IMG/VR virus record: IMGVR_UViG_3300045243_000033
Coordinates: 1-48,295 of that record
Strand: one strand, 5' to 3'
DNA length: 48,295 nucleotides
Source: a virus
In this document: positions 7,343-14,260 of the stretch, piece after piece
How the letters are laid out: every line of letters starts with the position of its first letter
Numbering within the stretch: position 1 is the first letter of the stretch
Notes under the pieces: generated by a model
Seen by the model: only the letters and a program-made list of their open reading frames with translations
Database searches by the model: none
What the model was told of the DNA's origin: nothing
Position numbers and translations under genes: made by a program

Positions 7343-8164
7343 TCAGCCACCGGACTCCTCCTCAGCGACCCGGTCGAGGAGTGTCTGAGCAACCTCGTTG
7401 CCCTTCTTCGCCTCATCCTGGATCTCGGTGAGCAGCTTCGCGGCACCCGAGCCGTCCTTGCCCAAGGCGTCGATCAGGCCGGATGCCTCGTCGGTCGAGA
7501 GCCGGTCGAAGTGCTGCTTGCCAGCCTTGGCCGTCCACCACACCCGGATCACCGATGCCTGCGCCTTGGTCAGGTTCGCCTCACCAGAGAGGGCGTTGAT
7601 CACGCCCTTCTGATTTGGGGTGATCGGGCGCTCGGAGCCCTTGCGGGTCGCGCTCGCCTTCACCGCCTCGCGCTGCTGCGGTTGGCCCTTGGAGTCCTCT
7701 GGGTCATCGCCGATGTCGATCCCGAGCAGGTGGATGAAGGCGTACTTCCGCGCGCCCGTCATCGCCTTGTAGATCGCCTTGTCCCCGGGGTAGTCAGCGC
7801 CATAGCCGATCGCCTTCCGGGTCTCGCTCTCGCCGGTCGCGGAATCTGTGACGACGAGCTCGCAGATCGCCTTGACGATCAGGCCGTTGGTGCCGCTCTT
7901 GGTCTGGATCGGCGTCTCGATCGACTCGATGCACTCGAACTCAGCTAGCACGCCCCGGGAGAGCAGTGCCTTGGTCGCCGCAGCGGCGACGTCCTCGGCC
8001 TTCGCGTAGTTGTACTTCTGCTGCTCGTTCCGGCCGCCCTTCTCGATGTGCGGGACCTCAAGCGCCGCCTCGACCAGCTTCTGCGCCAGGCTCTTCGGCG
8101 CCTCTTGCTGGGTGGCCGCAGGCGGGGTCGCCGGTGGCGCCTTCGCCGTCTGTGCGCCAGCCAT
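7343..8164 (-). CDS. ERF family single-strand DNA annealing protein
   Basis: 273 residues from ATG 8164 (TGATG coupling). Residues about 24-150 match the ERF fold: LAQKLVEAALEVPHIEKGG, KYNYAKAEDVAAAATKALLS, then ETRKAIGYGADYPGDKAIYK and MTGARKYAFIHLLGI. The C-terminal third (NQKGVINALSGEANLTKAQAS) is a helical linker region common in these proteins. ERF proteins anneal complementary strands during phage genome circularisation and recombination. The nuclease that follows is its natural partner. Confidence 0.88.
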   Translation of the reverse strand: MAGAQTAKAPPATPPAATQQEAPKSLAQKLVEAALEVPHIEKGGRNEQQKYNYAKAEDVAAAATKALLSRGVLAEFECIESIETPIQTKSGTNGLIVKAICELVVTDSATGESETRKAIGYGADYPGDKAIYKAMTGARKYAFIHLLGIDIGDDPEDSKGQPQQREAVKASATRKGSERPITPNQKGVINALSGEANLTKAQASVIRVWWTAKAGKQHFDRLSTDEASGLIDALGKDGSGAAKLLTEIQDEAKKGNEVAQTLLDRVAEEESGG

Positions 8165-8514
8165 CAGACCTCACCCCGATCGAAATCTTCATGGTCGCCG
8201 TCCATCTGTCGATCCATCCGAACGTCGTCGGCAACCGTGTCCGGGCGGGGCGCCATCGACCTCGCGAGGTCAACGCCCAGCTCAAACAGGCCCTCGCCTG
8301 TGATCGGCTGAAGCACGCGCGTCAACGGCTCCGGCTGCTTCAGCGCCTCGAGGCAGTCATCCAGGGCGGTCAGCGAGAGGCGCAGCGAGTGAACGGCCTC
8401 GGTCTCGCCGGCCGCGTCAAGCGCTCCGGCGCAGCCGAGCATGTAGCCGCGGCAGACGCGAAGGTTCTCCTCAGCGCTCTCGACTGGATTCTTCGTTACG
8501 GTTCCTTCAGGCAC
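8164..8514 (-). CDS. Hypothetical helical protein
   Basis: 116 residues from GTG 8514, with an excellent ribosome binding site (CGGAGG, 5 bases upstream). The middle (LRLSLTALDDCLEALKQPEP) is helical and the C-terminus is acidic. No motif recognised. It is the first gene after a 31-base gap and is directly coupled to the ERF gene, so it may be involved in recombination. Confidence 0.6.
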   Translation of the reverse strand: MPEGTVTKNPVESAEENLRVCRGYMLGCAGALDAAGETEAVHSLRLSLTALDDCLEALKQPEPLTRVLQPITGEGLFELGVDLARSMAPRPDTVADDVRMDRQMDGDHEDFDRGEV

Positions 8515-8545
8515 GGCTACCTCCGTGTCTCACGGCGCCGGGTGC

Positions 8546-8797
8546 TCACGCACCGCGGCGCCTCTTTACAGGGTCGATGCCCACCCGGGTATGCCCGAGC
8601 GGGGCGATGTGCTGGCGCTCGAAAGTTCTGCTCTGGGCGGCGCGCCAACGGGCGATCTCGTTGCGGATCGACTCGGCCTCTTGGTGGGCCTCCTCCATCT
8701 CGTCGGCCTTCTTCGCTCCGACGAAGAAGAACCAGAGAGCGGTGACCCAGAGGCTGGCGAGCACGGCGACGGCGACGACCCACTCGACGGGGGTCAT
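8546..8797 (-). CDS. Small membrane-anchored protein
   Basis: 83 residues from ATG 8797 (coupled ATGACATGA arrangement). An N-terminal transmembrane helix (residues 4-27, VEWVVAVAVLASLWVTALWF) is followed by a charged helix (KKADEMEEAHQEAESIRNEI) and a basic tail. Topology suggests a cytoplasmic helical domain tethered to the membrane. Function unknown. Confidence 0.65.
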   Translation of the reverse strand: MTPVEWVVAVAVLASLWVTALWFFFVGAKKADEMEEAHQEAESIRNEIARWRAAQSRTFERQHIAPLGHTRVGIDPVKRRRGA

Positions 8798-8898
8798 GTC
8801 ATCCTCCGAACCGTCTCCGCGTCAGCTCGTTCCTCGGCGATCGCGTTGCCGATCGCGTAGCCAACCGCGAAGCCAAGGGCTGCCACCAGGAGCTTCAT
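8794..8898 (-). CDS. Tiny membrane peptide
   Basis: 34 residues from ATG 8898, which overlaps the stop of the Cro-like gene. MKLLVAALGFAVGYAIGNAI is a single hydrophobic helix with glycine spacing, followed by a charged tail. Too short for family assignment, but exact overlaps at both ends support translation. It could be a small toxin-like or membrane-modulating peptide. Confidence 0.55.
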   Translation of the reverse strand: MKLLVAALGFAVGYAIGNAIAEERADAETVRRMT

Positions 8899-9113
8899 GC
8901 GGCGACCTCATCCCAGCCCATGAGCCGAGCGGGGTCTACCTCGTAGAACTCCGAGAGGGCGAGCTTGGCCCAGTCCGGCACCGGGGACTCGCCCCGCTCC
9001 CACCGGTGGATGGTCGCCGGGTCTACCCGCAGGTGGGCCGCGAGGTCATAGAGCTTCAGATCCCGGGTGAGCCGCAATTCCTTCAGGCGATTCGGGGGAA
9101 GTTCCCGTTGCAT
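8895..9113 (-). CDS. Cro-like XRE-family DNA-binding protein
   Basis: 72 residues from ATG 9113 (TTG 9122 would add three residues). A classic helix-turn-helix: RLKELRLTRDLKLYDLAAHL, then RVDPATIHRWERGES as recognition helix, ending in an acidic dimerisation-like tail. It is the first gene of the leftward early unit. A good promoter places the transcript start at or next to the ATG, so it is probably leaderless. It faces the repressor-like gene at 9267-9623 and likely competes with it for the TGCAT operators. Confidence 0.8.
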   Translation of the reverse strand: MQRELPPNRLKELRLTRDLKLYDLAAHLRVDPATIHRWERGESPVPDWAKLALSEFYEVDPARLMGWDEVAA

Positions 9114-9240
9114 GCAATGCAATGTACACTACCTGCCAGTCTAATGCAAGGACAGAGCCCGGTGCGTGTTGCCCCGAGGCCGCAATCAGCGGAAAACGGT
9201 CCTAGCGCGGGACGCATGCGCGGGATTGCATGGCGTGCAT
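9109..9240. promoter_or_regulatory. Operator region with repeated TGCAT motifs
   Basis: A perfect palindrome TTGCATGCAA (9109-9118) overlaps the Cro-like start codon. Further TGCAT/ATGCA units lie at 9116-9124, in the -35 element (9144-9149), in CGCATGCG (9213-9220) and in ATTGCATGGCGTGCAT (9225-9240) just upstream of the repressor-like gene. Such clustering between divergent HTH genes is what a lysis-lysogeny operator looks like. Which unit each protein binds is inference. Confidence 0.6.
9121..9149 (-). promoter_or_regulatory. Early leftward promoter (PR-like)
   Basis: On the minus strand TTGCAT (9149-9144) and TACATT (9126-9121) are separated by exactly 17 bases, close to the sigma-70/HrdB consensus. 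The expected start point, about 7 bases past the -10 element, falls at 9114-9113, on the ATG of the Cro-like gene. The promoter overlaps TGCAT motifs and so could be repressed directly. Confidence 0.65.
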
Positions 9241-9266
9241 ACGCTGACTCCGTGGCAGAGGAACCG

Positions 9267-9623
9267 ATGATCAAGTTCCTCGCGGAAGCCGCCAAGGAAC
9301 TGCGTGAGACAGCCGACCCGAAACGCAAGATCATCCACGTCGCGGTCATTGCCGACATGGACCCGACGACGATCTGGCGATTCGAGAAAGGTCAGTGGCC
9401 CCGGGACGCAGATCAGGTCATCGCTGCCTACGCGACGGAGCTCGGCCTCGAACCGATCGACATCTGGGCCAAGGCGCTCGAGCTCTGGATCAGCGCCGAG
9501 GAGCCTTCGAGCGGCGAAGCTGCGGAGGCTGTACGGCACGTACGCGACGTGGCCCGAGAGCAAGCGAAATCTCAGAGGCAGTCGCCTCAAAAGCCTCCTG
9601 CCAAGCGGAAGCATGCAGCCTGA
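9267..9623 (+). CDS. Repressor-like HTH protein
   Basis: 118 residues from ATG 9267 with AGAGGA about 4 bases upstream; longer starts (9216, 9252) lack this. The helix-turn-helix is IIHVAVIADMDPTTIWRFEK, followed by ADQVIAAYATELGLEPIDIW, as in XRE-family regulators. The basic, low-complexity tail (QRQSPQKPPAKRKHAA) is unusual for a phage repressor and no protease-like C-terminal domain is present. Facing a Cro-like gene, it is the best candidate for the immunity repressor, but it could also be an anti-repressor or activator. Confidence 0.65.
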   Translation: MIKFLAEAAKELRETADPKRKIIHVAVIADMDPTTIWRFEKGQWPRDADQVIAAYATELGLEPIDIWAKALELWISAEEPSSGEAAEAVRHVRDVAREQAKSQRQSPQKPPAKRKHAA

Positions 9624-10056
9624 CCGCCACCTGCCTCAGGTAGACGACCGCCGCCGCGAGAAGCTCAACATCTTTCGGGTCCAGCGAATCCATGAGTGCG
9701 CTGTCCCTTCCCGCAAATTTAACCCGCTACGCGCGCGAAAGTTTCAGTCGATTGTCAGCTTGGTGGTCGCAGCCGCGATCTTCGCCGGCTGCGGGGGCGG
9801 CACGACGACCGTTACGACGGGGGTGAGTCAGACGACCTCGACCAGCACTACGACCTCAGCTGACATCAATCAGCGGATCGCCGACCGCTTCGCCGCGATC
9901 CACAACGGCCAGAATCTCGCCAGCATCTGCTCGCAGATCGCCGTGATCGGCAAGGCCCGGACGGTCCAGCTCGGGGAGAAGCAGCTCGGCCCGACGATCC
10001 TCAACGCGGGCGGAGATGTGTCGACGGTCGTTCAGGACATGTTGAAGCGGTGCTGA
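9613..10056 (+). CDS. Putative lipoprotein, possible lysogenic conversion or superinfection exclusion factor
   Basis: The frame opens at ATG 9613, inside the repressor stop. The clear feature is a basic residue pair followed by SIVSLVVAAAIFAGCGGG near residues 48-64, a signal sequence with lipobox FAGC. Because that lies 60 residues in, the real start may be a rare codon further on (9700-9770). A Thr/Ser-rich linker follows the cysteine, then a helical domain with two cysteines (ASICSQIA, MLKRC) that may form a disulphide. A surface lipoprotein co-expressed with a repressor is typical of prophage-expressed exclusion genes; this is inference. Confidence 0.6.
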   Translation: MQPDRHLPQVDDRRREKLNIFRVQRIHECAVPSRKFNPLRARKFQSIVSLVVAAAIFAGCGGGTTTVTTGVSQTTSTSTTTSADINQRIADRFAAIHNGQNLASICSQIAVIGKARTVQLGEKQLGPTILNAGGDVSTVVQDMLKRC

Positions 10057-10062
10057 CAGCCC

Positions 10063-10305
10063 GTGTTCCGCTACTTCCCACGCGGCTCGCGAGTCTCGAT
10101 GCCACTTTGGTTCGCCCCCATCTACTGGATCATGGCCTTCATGGGCTGGCTGTTGTGGATCACCGTGGTCGCGTTCTTCTTCGCCTGCGTGCTGGTCGTC
10201 GTCCTAGCCATCGCCGGGATCGAATTGGCCTTCAACCATGAAGAGGGGGATCCGAGCTTTGGCGAGCTGTTCCAGCGCTACCGCCCGCCGTGGCTTCGTC
10301 TGTGA
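10063..10305 (+). CDS. Small two-span membrane protein of the immunity unit
   Basis: 80 residues from GTG 10063, six bases after the lipoprotein stop; ATG 10099 is an alternative. Hydrophobic segments cover about residues 14-55 (WFAPIYWIMAFMGWLLWITV and FFFACVLVVVLAIAGIEL), followed by a charged tail. Co-transcription with repressor and lipoprotein suggests a role in the lysogenic state, such as superinfection exclusion. Its 3' end overlaps the convergent minus-strand gene at 10232-10423. Confidence 0.6.
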   Translation: MFRYFPRGSRVSMPLWFAPIYWIMAFMGWLLWITVVAFFFACVLVVVLAIAGIELAFNHEEGDPSFGELFQRYRPPWLRL

Positions 10306-10423
10306 GGAGCGGATTCCTGAACGCCGGCCACATCACCGAACCGCACCATCGGCAGCGATGCTCATGCGTCTCGCGCTCGTGGCGAGGCTCCCAGACCATG
10401 CAGCTCTGACATCGCCAAATCAA
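10232..10423 (-). CDS. Possible small zinc-ribbon protein at the end of the late unit
   Basis: 63 residues from TTG 10423, just after the holin-like gene. WRCQSCMVWEPRHERETHEH followed by RCRWCGS gives two CxxC pairs, a standard zinc ribbon, with a His-rich loop. The start is weak and the last third overlaps the convergent membrane-protein gene by 74 bases, so either the gene or its exact limits are uncertain. Confidence 0.45.
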   Translation of the reverse strand: MIWRCQSCMVWEPRHERETHEHRCRWCGSVMWPAFRNPLLTDEATAGGSAGTARQSSDPPLHG

Positions 10424-10436
10424 CTGCAGCCCGGTT

Positions 10437-10688
10437 TCAGCGGTGCCCGTGGGATTTTGCCTTGCTCGTGATCGCCTTCTGTGTGGCGCCGGCAACCGGC
10501 GGAGCTGCGACGCCGAGGATCCCGTAGGCGAAGGTCACCGCCAGGAGCTTGACCTGGTCGAGGTCGAAGCTGCCGGATGTGATCCAGGTGACGACGACCG
10601 CGAGCAGACCGAGCAGGAAGGGGTCCGCCACTTTGGGCGAGATCCCGAGCCCGGTCACGAACTCGTGGAAGCGTTGGATGAGGTTCAT
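10437..10688 (-). CDS. Holin-like membrane protein
   Basis: 83 residues from ATG 10688 (ATGA overlap). Two hydrophobic helices (about residues 21-38, ADPFLLGLLAVVVTWITSG, and 46-66, VKLLAVTFAYGILGVAAPPV) are linked by a short polar turn, with a basic C-terminus (KAITSKAKSHGHR). This size, topology and location next to lysis genes fit a class II-type holin that permeabilises the membrane for endolysin release. Confidence 0.65.
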   Translation of the reverse strand: MNLIQRFHEFVTGLGISPKVADPFLLGLLAVVVTWITSGSFDLDQVKLLAVTFAYGILGVAAPPVAGATQKAITSKAKSHGHR

Positions 10689-11041
10689 GGTGCTCCTTTC
10701 AGGGGGCCGGTAGTGCGTCGGAGAACGTCCGTTTCACGCGAGGAATCGGATGCGAGCCGCGCCGCGCGGACCGGATGCAGCTCGTGGCGGCTGTCGGCCA
10801 GCGCGCAGGCCGCGTAGACCTCGGCGAAGGCACGGCGGACGAACGCGCCGTCGATGAGCCCCTCGGTGAGGCCGCAGCAGAGCTGGTAGGCGAAATTCTT
10901 GAGCGCCTTGTTCTTCCCGGAGTCGAGCTCCAAGAGCTTGCCCGGCTGCTTCGGCGCGTAGTCGAGGTAGGCGCGGAAGTACTTCGGGAAGTCCCAGCCA
11001 TCGGCCGAGGGCGGGGTCGGTGACGGGTGCGGTTCAGTCAT
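10685..11041 (-). CDS. Hypothetical protein of the lysis region
   Basis: 118 residues from ATG 11041. A Pro-rich N-terminus precedes a compact helical domain (FPKYFRAYLDYAPKQPGKLL, NFAYQLCCGLTEGLIDGAFV). No family recognised. It directly precedes the holin-like gene and overlaps its start codon, so it may be a lysis accessory or a tail component. Confidence 0.6.
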   Translation of the reverse strand: MTEPHPSPTPPSADGWDFPKYFRAYLDYAPKQPGKLLELDSGKNKALKNFAYQLCCGLTEGLIDGAFVRRAFAEVYAACALADSRHELHPVRAARLASDSSRETDVLRRTTGPLKGAP

Positions 11042-11183
11042 GGGTCCAGGCGTAGAGGTGGGCCCGGAGCCAGGCAAAGGGGCCCGTGTACTCCTTCACG
11101 GCCGCCTGGCCGCGCATGACCCGGTAGATCGTCTGGGTGCCCCAGACGCCGTCGAAGCTGAAGCTCGAGACGCGCAGGCTCAT
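11034..11183 (-). CDS. Small hypothetical protein
   Basis: 49 residues from ATG 11183, coupled to the large gene upstream. Aromatic-rich (SFSFDGVWGTQTIYRVMRGQ, AWLRAHLYAWTHD). No motif recognised. Overlaps with both neighbours suggest translation. Confidence 0.55.
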   Translation of the reverse strand: MSLRVSSFSFDGVWGTQTIYRVMRGQAAVKEYTGPFAWLRAHLYAWTHD

Positions 11184-12373
11184 GGTGTCGGCGGGGCTAG
11201 GACCCGCAGCCGCGACCAGTCGATGCCGGACTGAATGTCCACGGCGTAGACCATGCGGCCACCGTCCGTGTGGCCGGGGATGCCGACCGACTGCGCCCAC
11301 TCGGTCCACTTGTTCTGGCCGGTCTCGAGGATCGAGGGGATGCCCGACTCCCAGTCCAGGGAGTGCGCTGAGCCGCCGTTGTCGTAGCTGACGAGCCCAA
11401 ACTTTGCGAGCGCGGTCACGAGGATCTTCTTCCACGCCGGGATCGATAGCGCACCGATCTCGGCCGGCGTGTAGGCGAGGAACATGCGCCCGCCCATCGG
11501 CAGCGCTGCCGGGTTAGAAGTCCAGCCGCCGCGCTCGGGGTCCTTCGCGTCGCCGGGCCAGCCGGGCCAACGGCGCCCATGCCACAGGTGAGTCTCGAAG
11601 AACAGCGCGTGCGGGATCTCCTTCGCAACCACCAGCTCGTCGTAGGTCACCTGGCCCTGGCGCGGCCCGAGCTTCGCCTGGCCGATACCCGAATCGCCGT
11701 CGCCGTGATAGATGCCGTCGCCGGTCGAGCTGATGACCGCCGCCTGGGCGCAGTGCCCGTCGACGGGATCGCGGCTTCGCCAGATCGAGACCACGGTGCC
11801 GTCGGGCTGCTGGATGACGACGCCGCCGTCGAGCTTCTGCGAATCGTCGCCGCCGGCGGGCCGGGCGCCGGCCGGGACGCGGATCGTGCGGCCCTCGACC
11901 GCCGGGTTCACCCAGCCGCCGGTGTCGCCCTGGCGGATCGTGTAGATCGGGTCGGTGTCCTTGGCGCGGTAGAACGGGCGCGTCCAGTCGTCCGGCCCAA
12001 GCTCGGTGCCCTGGGGTTTGTTCGCCCACATGCCCTGGGCGAGGAAGTTGCCGACGTAGGCCAAGGAGTTCGGGTCCAGCTGCGGGTTCGCCCCGACCGG
12101 GGTCCAGAACGGGCTCGTCGGGTAGAGCCGGTCCGGCGGTGGAGGCGGTGGCGCCGCGACCGTGAACGCCTTCCCTTGCGTGCCCGCCGTGGCGCTGTAG
12201 GTGCCGGGAGCGAGGGCCTTCGGCCATGTCGCCGACCACTTGCCAGCGGCGGGCGTTGTCGGGACGCTCGCGAGCTGCATCGCGCCCTGGTAGAGCTTGA
12301 CCGCAAACTTCTTCGTGCGGGTCGTCGTGCCACTCGCACCGTTGGCGTCTGCTGTCGTAATCGTGATGCTCAT
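11180..12373 (-). CDS. Large extracellular-type protein with Ig-like N-terminus, possible virion-associated enzyme
   Basis: 397 residues from ATG 12373. Residues 1-75 look like an Ig-like/beta-sandwich domain (AGKWSATWPKALAPGTYSAT). A Pro-rich linker (APPPPPPD) leads to a 300-residue domain containing VEGRTIRVPAGARPAGG, AKEIPHALFFETHLW, LPMGGRMFLAYTPAEI and FGLVSYDNGGSAHSLDWESG. That order recalls secreted actinobacterial proteins of unclear, possibly carbohydrate-related, function. No signal peptide is present, so it would reach the envelope through the virion or at lysis. Lying in the lysis block, it may be a receptor-degrading or lysis accessory protein. Confidence 0.6.
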   Translation of the reverse strand: MSITITTADANGASGTTTRTKKFAVKLYQGAMQLASVPTTPAAGKWSATWPKALAPGTYSATAGTQGKAFTVAAPPPPPPDRLYPTSPFWTPVGANPQLDPNSLAYVGNFLAQGMWANKPQGTELGPDDWTRPFYRAKDTDPIYTIRQGDTGGWVNPAVEGRTIRVPAGARPAGGDDSQKLDGGVVIQQPDGTVVSIWRSRDPVDGHCAQAAVISSTGDGIYHGDGDSGIGQAKLGPRQGQVTYDELVVAKEIPHALFFETHLWHGRRWPGWPGDAKDPERGGWTSNPAALPMGGRMFLAYTPAEIGALSIPAWKKILVTALAKFGLVSYDNGGSAHSLDWESGIPSILETGQNKWTEWAQSVGIPGHTDGGRMVYAVDIQSGIDWSRLRVLAPPTP

Positions 12374-12386
12374 CAAGTAGACGGGC

Positions 12387-12854
12387 TCAGGAGCCCGAGA
12401 CAAGGGTGTTGGCTCGATCCCAATACGCCCCGTTGACGATGTCCTTGTAGACGGCCTCGATCAGGGGCTCGGTCCCCCAATCGGACTGCTCGATCGCCTT
12501 CATCACCGCTCGCGAGCTGACGCTCGGCGTCCGCAGGCGGGCGACGATCAGCGGAAAGCCGTGAGCGTCCTGAAGCAGGGTCCGTTTGGTCGCGTAGAGG
12601 CCGTCATGGAGGGTGGCATAGTTCTGGACCGGGACCGAGTTGAAGTCGGTCGACGCGATGCCTGACGGCGCCGTCTGGGCGGTCAGCTTCCAGACGCTGC
12701 CGAGGGGATTCCAGCGACCGGTGTTGCTGCGGCCATCCGGATCGCCTGACTCCGTGTACATCCAGGCAATCCCGACGCGGGCGTTGCGTAGCGAATGCGG
12801 AATCATGACCTCGTCCCAGAAGGCGTGAAGCCAGTCGTTGAAGCTGACGCCCAT
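12387..12854 (-). CDS. Lysozyme-like peptidoglycan hydrolase
   Basis: 155 residues from ATG 12854, sharing a base with the upstream stop (TAATG). It follows the layout of a phage lysozyme-like family: GIAWMYTESGDPDG near residue 30 with a candidate catalytic Glu, a WNPLGS segment, then PVQNYATLHDGLYATKRTLL, LIVARLRTPSV and IEQSDWGTEPL. Proteins of this shape cleave the glycan strand. It is encoded directly after an M15-type peptidase, so the two probably act together as endolysins. Confidence 0.7.
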   Translation of the reverse strand: MGVSFNDWLHAFWDEVMIPHSLRNARVGIAWMYTESGDPDGRSNTGRWNPLGSVWKLTAQTAPSGIASTDFNSVPVQNYATLHDGLYATKRTLLQDAHGFPLIVARLRTPSVSSRAVMKAIEQSDWGTEPLIEAVYKDIVNGAYWDRANTLVSGS

Positions 12855-13408
12855 TAGAAGTCGCAAGCGTCGGCGCCGTAGCGGCGCTTGATCTCGTCAC
12901 CGAACTCCTGCCGACGGGCGAAGCCGAGGTCCATCGCGCAGCCGTCGCCCCGGTTGGCACAGGTCCGCAGCGTGTAGGGACTCGAGGAGTCCCGGTAGTG
13001 CCACGAGGTCGAGACGTGGACGCATTCGACGGGATCGAACGGCGGGAACTCGCGCACCGCGCCGGCGCCGCCGTACTGCTTGACGGCGATGTTTCCGAGT
13101 GCGATCAGCGCGTCCCGGTCGGTGGATGCAACGTGGACGTGGTTGTGGAGGCCGTTGTCGTTGTTGAAGAGCTCGGTGATGTGCATCGACTTCGGCCAGC
13201 CGCCCTGGTCGTCGTGCTTGCGCTTGCGGCCCTTGCGCACCTTGCGGCCGTAGACCTTCTTGGGCTTCTCGAACTTCGGATCGTCCTTGGCCCGACGACG
13301 CGCCCAATGGAGCGCCTGGACCCAGCGTGAGAGGTGTCCCTTGGCCCAGCGCCACACGCTCCCGAATCCGCCCCACTTGTATCGCTGCTGCGGGCCTGAC
13401 TTACTCAT
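12854..13408 (-). CDS. Peptidase M15-like endolysin
   Basis: 184 residues from ATG 13408. A strongly basic N-terminal 75 residues (KKVYGRKVRKGRKRKHDD) may bind wall polymers. The enzyme-like part carries HITELFNNDNGLHNHVHVAS and, near residue 135, VHVSTSWHYRDSS followed by CAMDLGFARRQEF, matching the SxHxxG...DL zinc-site pattern of D-Ala-D-Ala/M15 peptidases. It likely cuts peptide cross-links at lysis. Four cysteines around CANRGDGC suggest a stabilising bond. Confidence 0.7.
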   Translation of the reverse strand: MSKSGPQQRYKWGGFGSVWRWAKGHLSRWVQALHWARRRAKDDPKFEKPKKVYGRKVRKGRKRKHDDQGGWPKSMHITELFNNDNGLHNHVHVASTDRDALIALGNIAVKQYGGAGAVREFPPFDPVECVHVSTSWHYRDSSSPYTLRTCANRGDGCAMDLGFARRQEFGDEIKRRYGADACDF

Positions 13409-13571
13409 CGCTCGACGCCTCCTCGGAGACGTTGGCGGCGTCGTCAGCGCCGCGCTGAGCGTGGTCCTTGGACGGGTAAGACTCGGACTGGGCGACGATC
13501 TCGCCGTTGTCAGCGACCAGGCGCCAGCGCCAGGCGCCGGCGGAGTCCTCGTAAATCTCGTACTTCGCCAC
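13401..13571 (-). CDS. YegP/DUF1508-like small protein
   Basis: 56 residues from GTG 13571. The sequence KYEIYEDSAGAWRWRLVADN, GEIVAQSESYPSKDHAQRGA matches the UPF0339/DUF1508 (YegP) repeat: a short beta-hairpin followed by a helix. These proteins are common in bacteria and some phages; their role is unknown. The stop overlaps the M15 start (ATGAGTAA), so they are translationally coupled. Confidence 0.8.
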   Translation of the reverse strand: MAKYEIYEDSAGAWRWRLVADNGEIVAQSESYPSKDHAQRGADDAANVSEEASSDE

Positions 13572-13613
13572 ACGCACAGAGTCGTGCGCGTGGTGGTCGC
13601 GTCGCTACCGCTT

Positions 13614-14048
13614 CTAAAGCTGAAGCAGCTTCGCCGAGCAGTTCTTCGAGAGGTCGTGGATTGCTCGGTAGGCCGACGCCTTGCCCTGGTTGAACTGCTT
13701 TCGTTGCTGATCCACGATCGCCTGAGCCTGAGCGGTCGTCAGGTTCGGCAGGAACGCTTGCACGGACTCCACCGAGACCTGGGCGAGCTGGCGGTTATAG
13801 CCCTCGATCTGGCGCTTGTCGGTCTGAATCAGGGCGGCTGAGTTATGGCACACGCGGATCTTCACCTGCTTGATCGCGTGGTTGGCCTGGTGCGAAGAGT
13901 GCTTGGCCTCCATAGCAGCGTTGTTGGCCTTGTCGATCGCGGCGCCCTGGTTGAGCGCGATCACTCCTGTGATCGCGAGGGTGACAATGTCGATGATCGC
14001 CAGCGCGAGGACGATCCGCCAACCCTGCCTTTCGATCCAGTCGTTCAT
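13614..14048 (-). CDS. Membrane-anchored helical protein of the lysis region
   Basis: 144 residues from ATG 14048 (ATGA overlap). One transmembrane helix (residues 10-32, WRIVLALAIIDIVTLAITGV) is followed by a long helical, extracytoplasmic-looking domain (KHSSHQANHAIKQVK, NRQLAQVSVESVQAFLPNLT) with two cysteines. The topology resembles spanin- or Rz-like lysis accessories, but the sequence is not recognised. Confidence 0.6.
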   Translation of the reverse strand: MNDWIERQGWRIVLALAIIDIVTLAITGVIALNQGAAIDKANNAAMEAKHSSHQANHAIKQVKIRVCHNSAALIQTDKRQIEGYNRQLAQVSVESVQAFLPNLTTAQAQAIVDQQRKQFNQGKASAYRAIHDLSKNCSAKLLQL

Positions 14049-14260
14049 TGCTGGCTCAACACGATCGCCAGTAGGACCACGGTCGCGATGCTCGCGAACA
14101 GGACGAAGAGGAGCAGCCACGTCGGCCCCTCTGCGTGGAAGACGGTCCAGTCCTTGTCTTCAGGCTCTTTCGTCCGCTTTTGGACCTGGACGATCCTCTT
14201 GCGGGGCGTCTGGCGGCTCCATAGGAGGATCTTGGGAGGTCCCTCGGATAAACCCAGCAC
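14045..14260 (-). CDS. Small membrane protein, start uncertain
   Basis: The C-terminal part is convincing: an acidic/basic segment (KRTKEPEDKDWTVFHAEGP) then one transmembrane helix (WLLLFVLFASIATVVLLAIV) ending in SQQ. The only in-frame conventional start is GTG 14260, which overlaps the previous gene by 100 bases. It may be a second holin-type or holin-associated protein. Confidence 0.5.
   Translation of the reverse strand: MLGLSEGPPKILLWSRQTPRKRIVQVQKRTKEPEDKDWTVFHAEGPTWLLLFVLFASIATVVLLAIVLSQQ

Noticed and set aside
9490-9693. 67-residue minus-strand ORF antisense to the repressor end
   Set aside because: The first half looks protein-like, but it is antisense to the repressor, lacks a clear ribosome binding site and ends in Arg/Pro-rich sequence. 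Kept out for lack of support.
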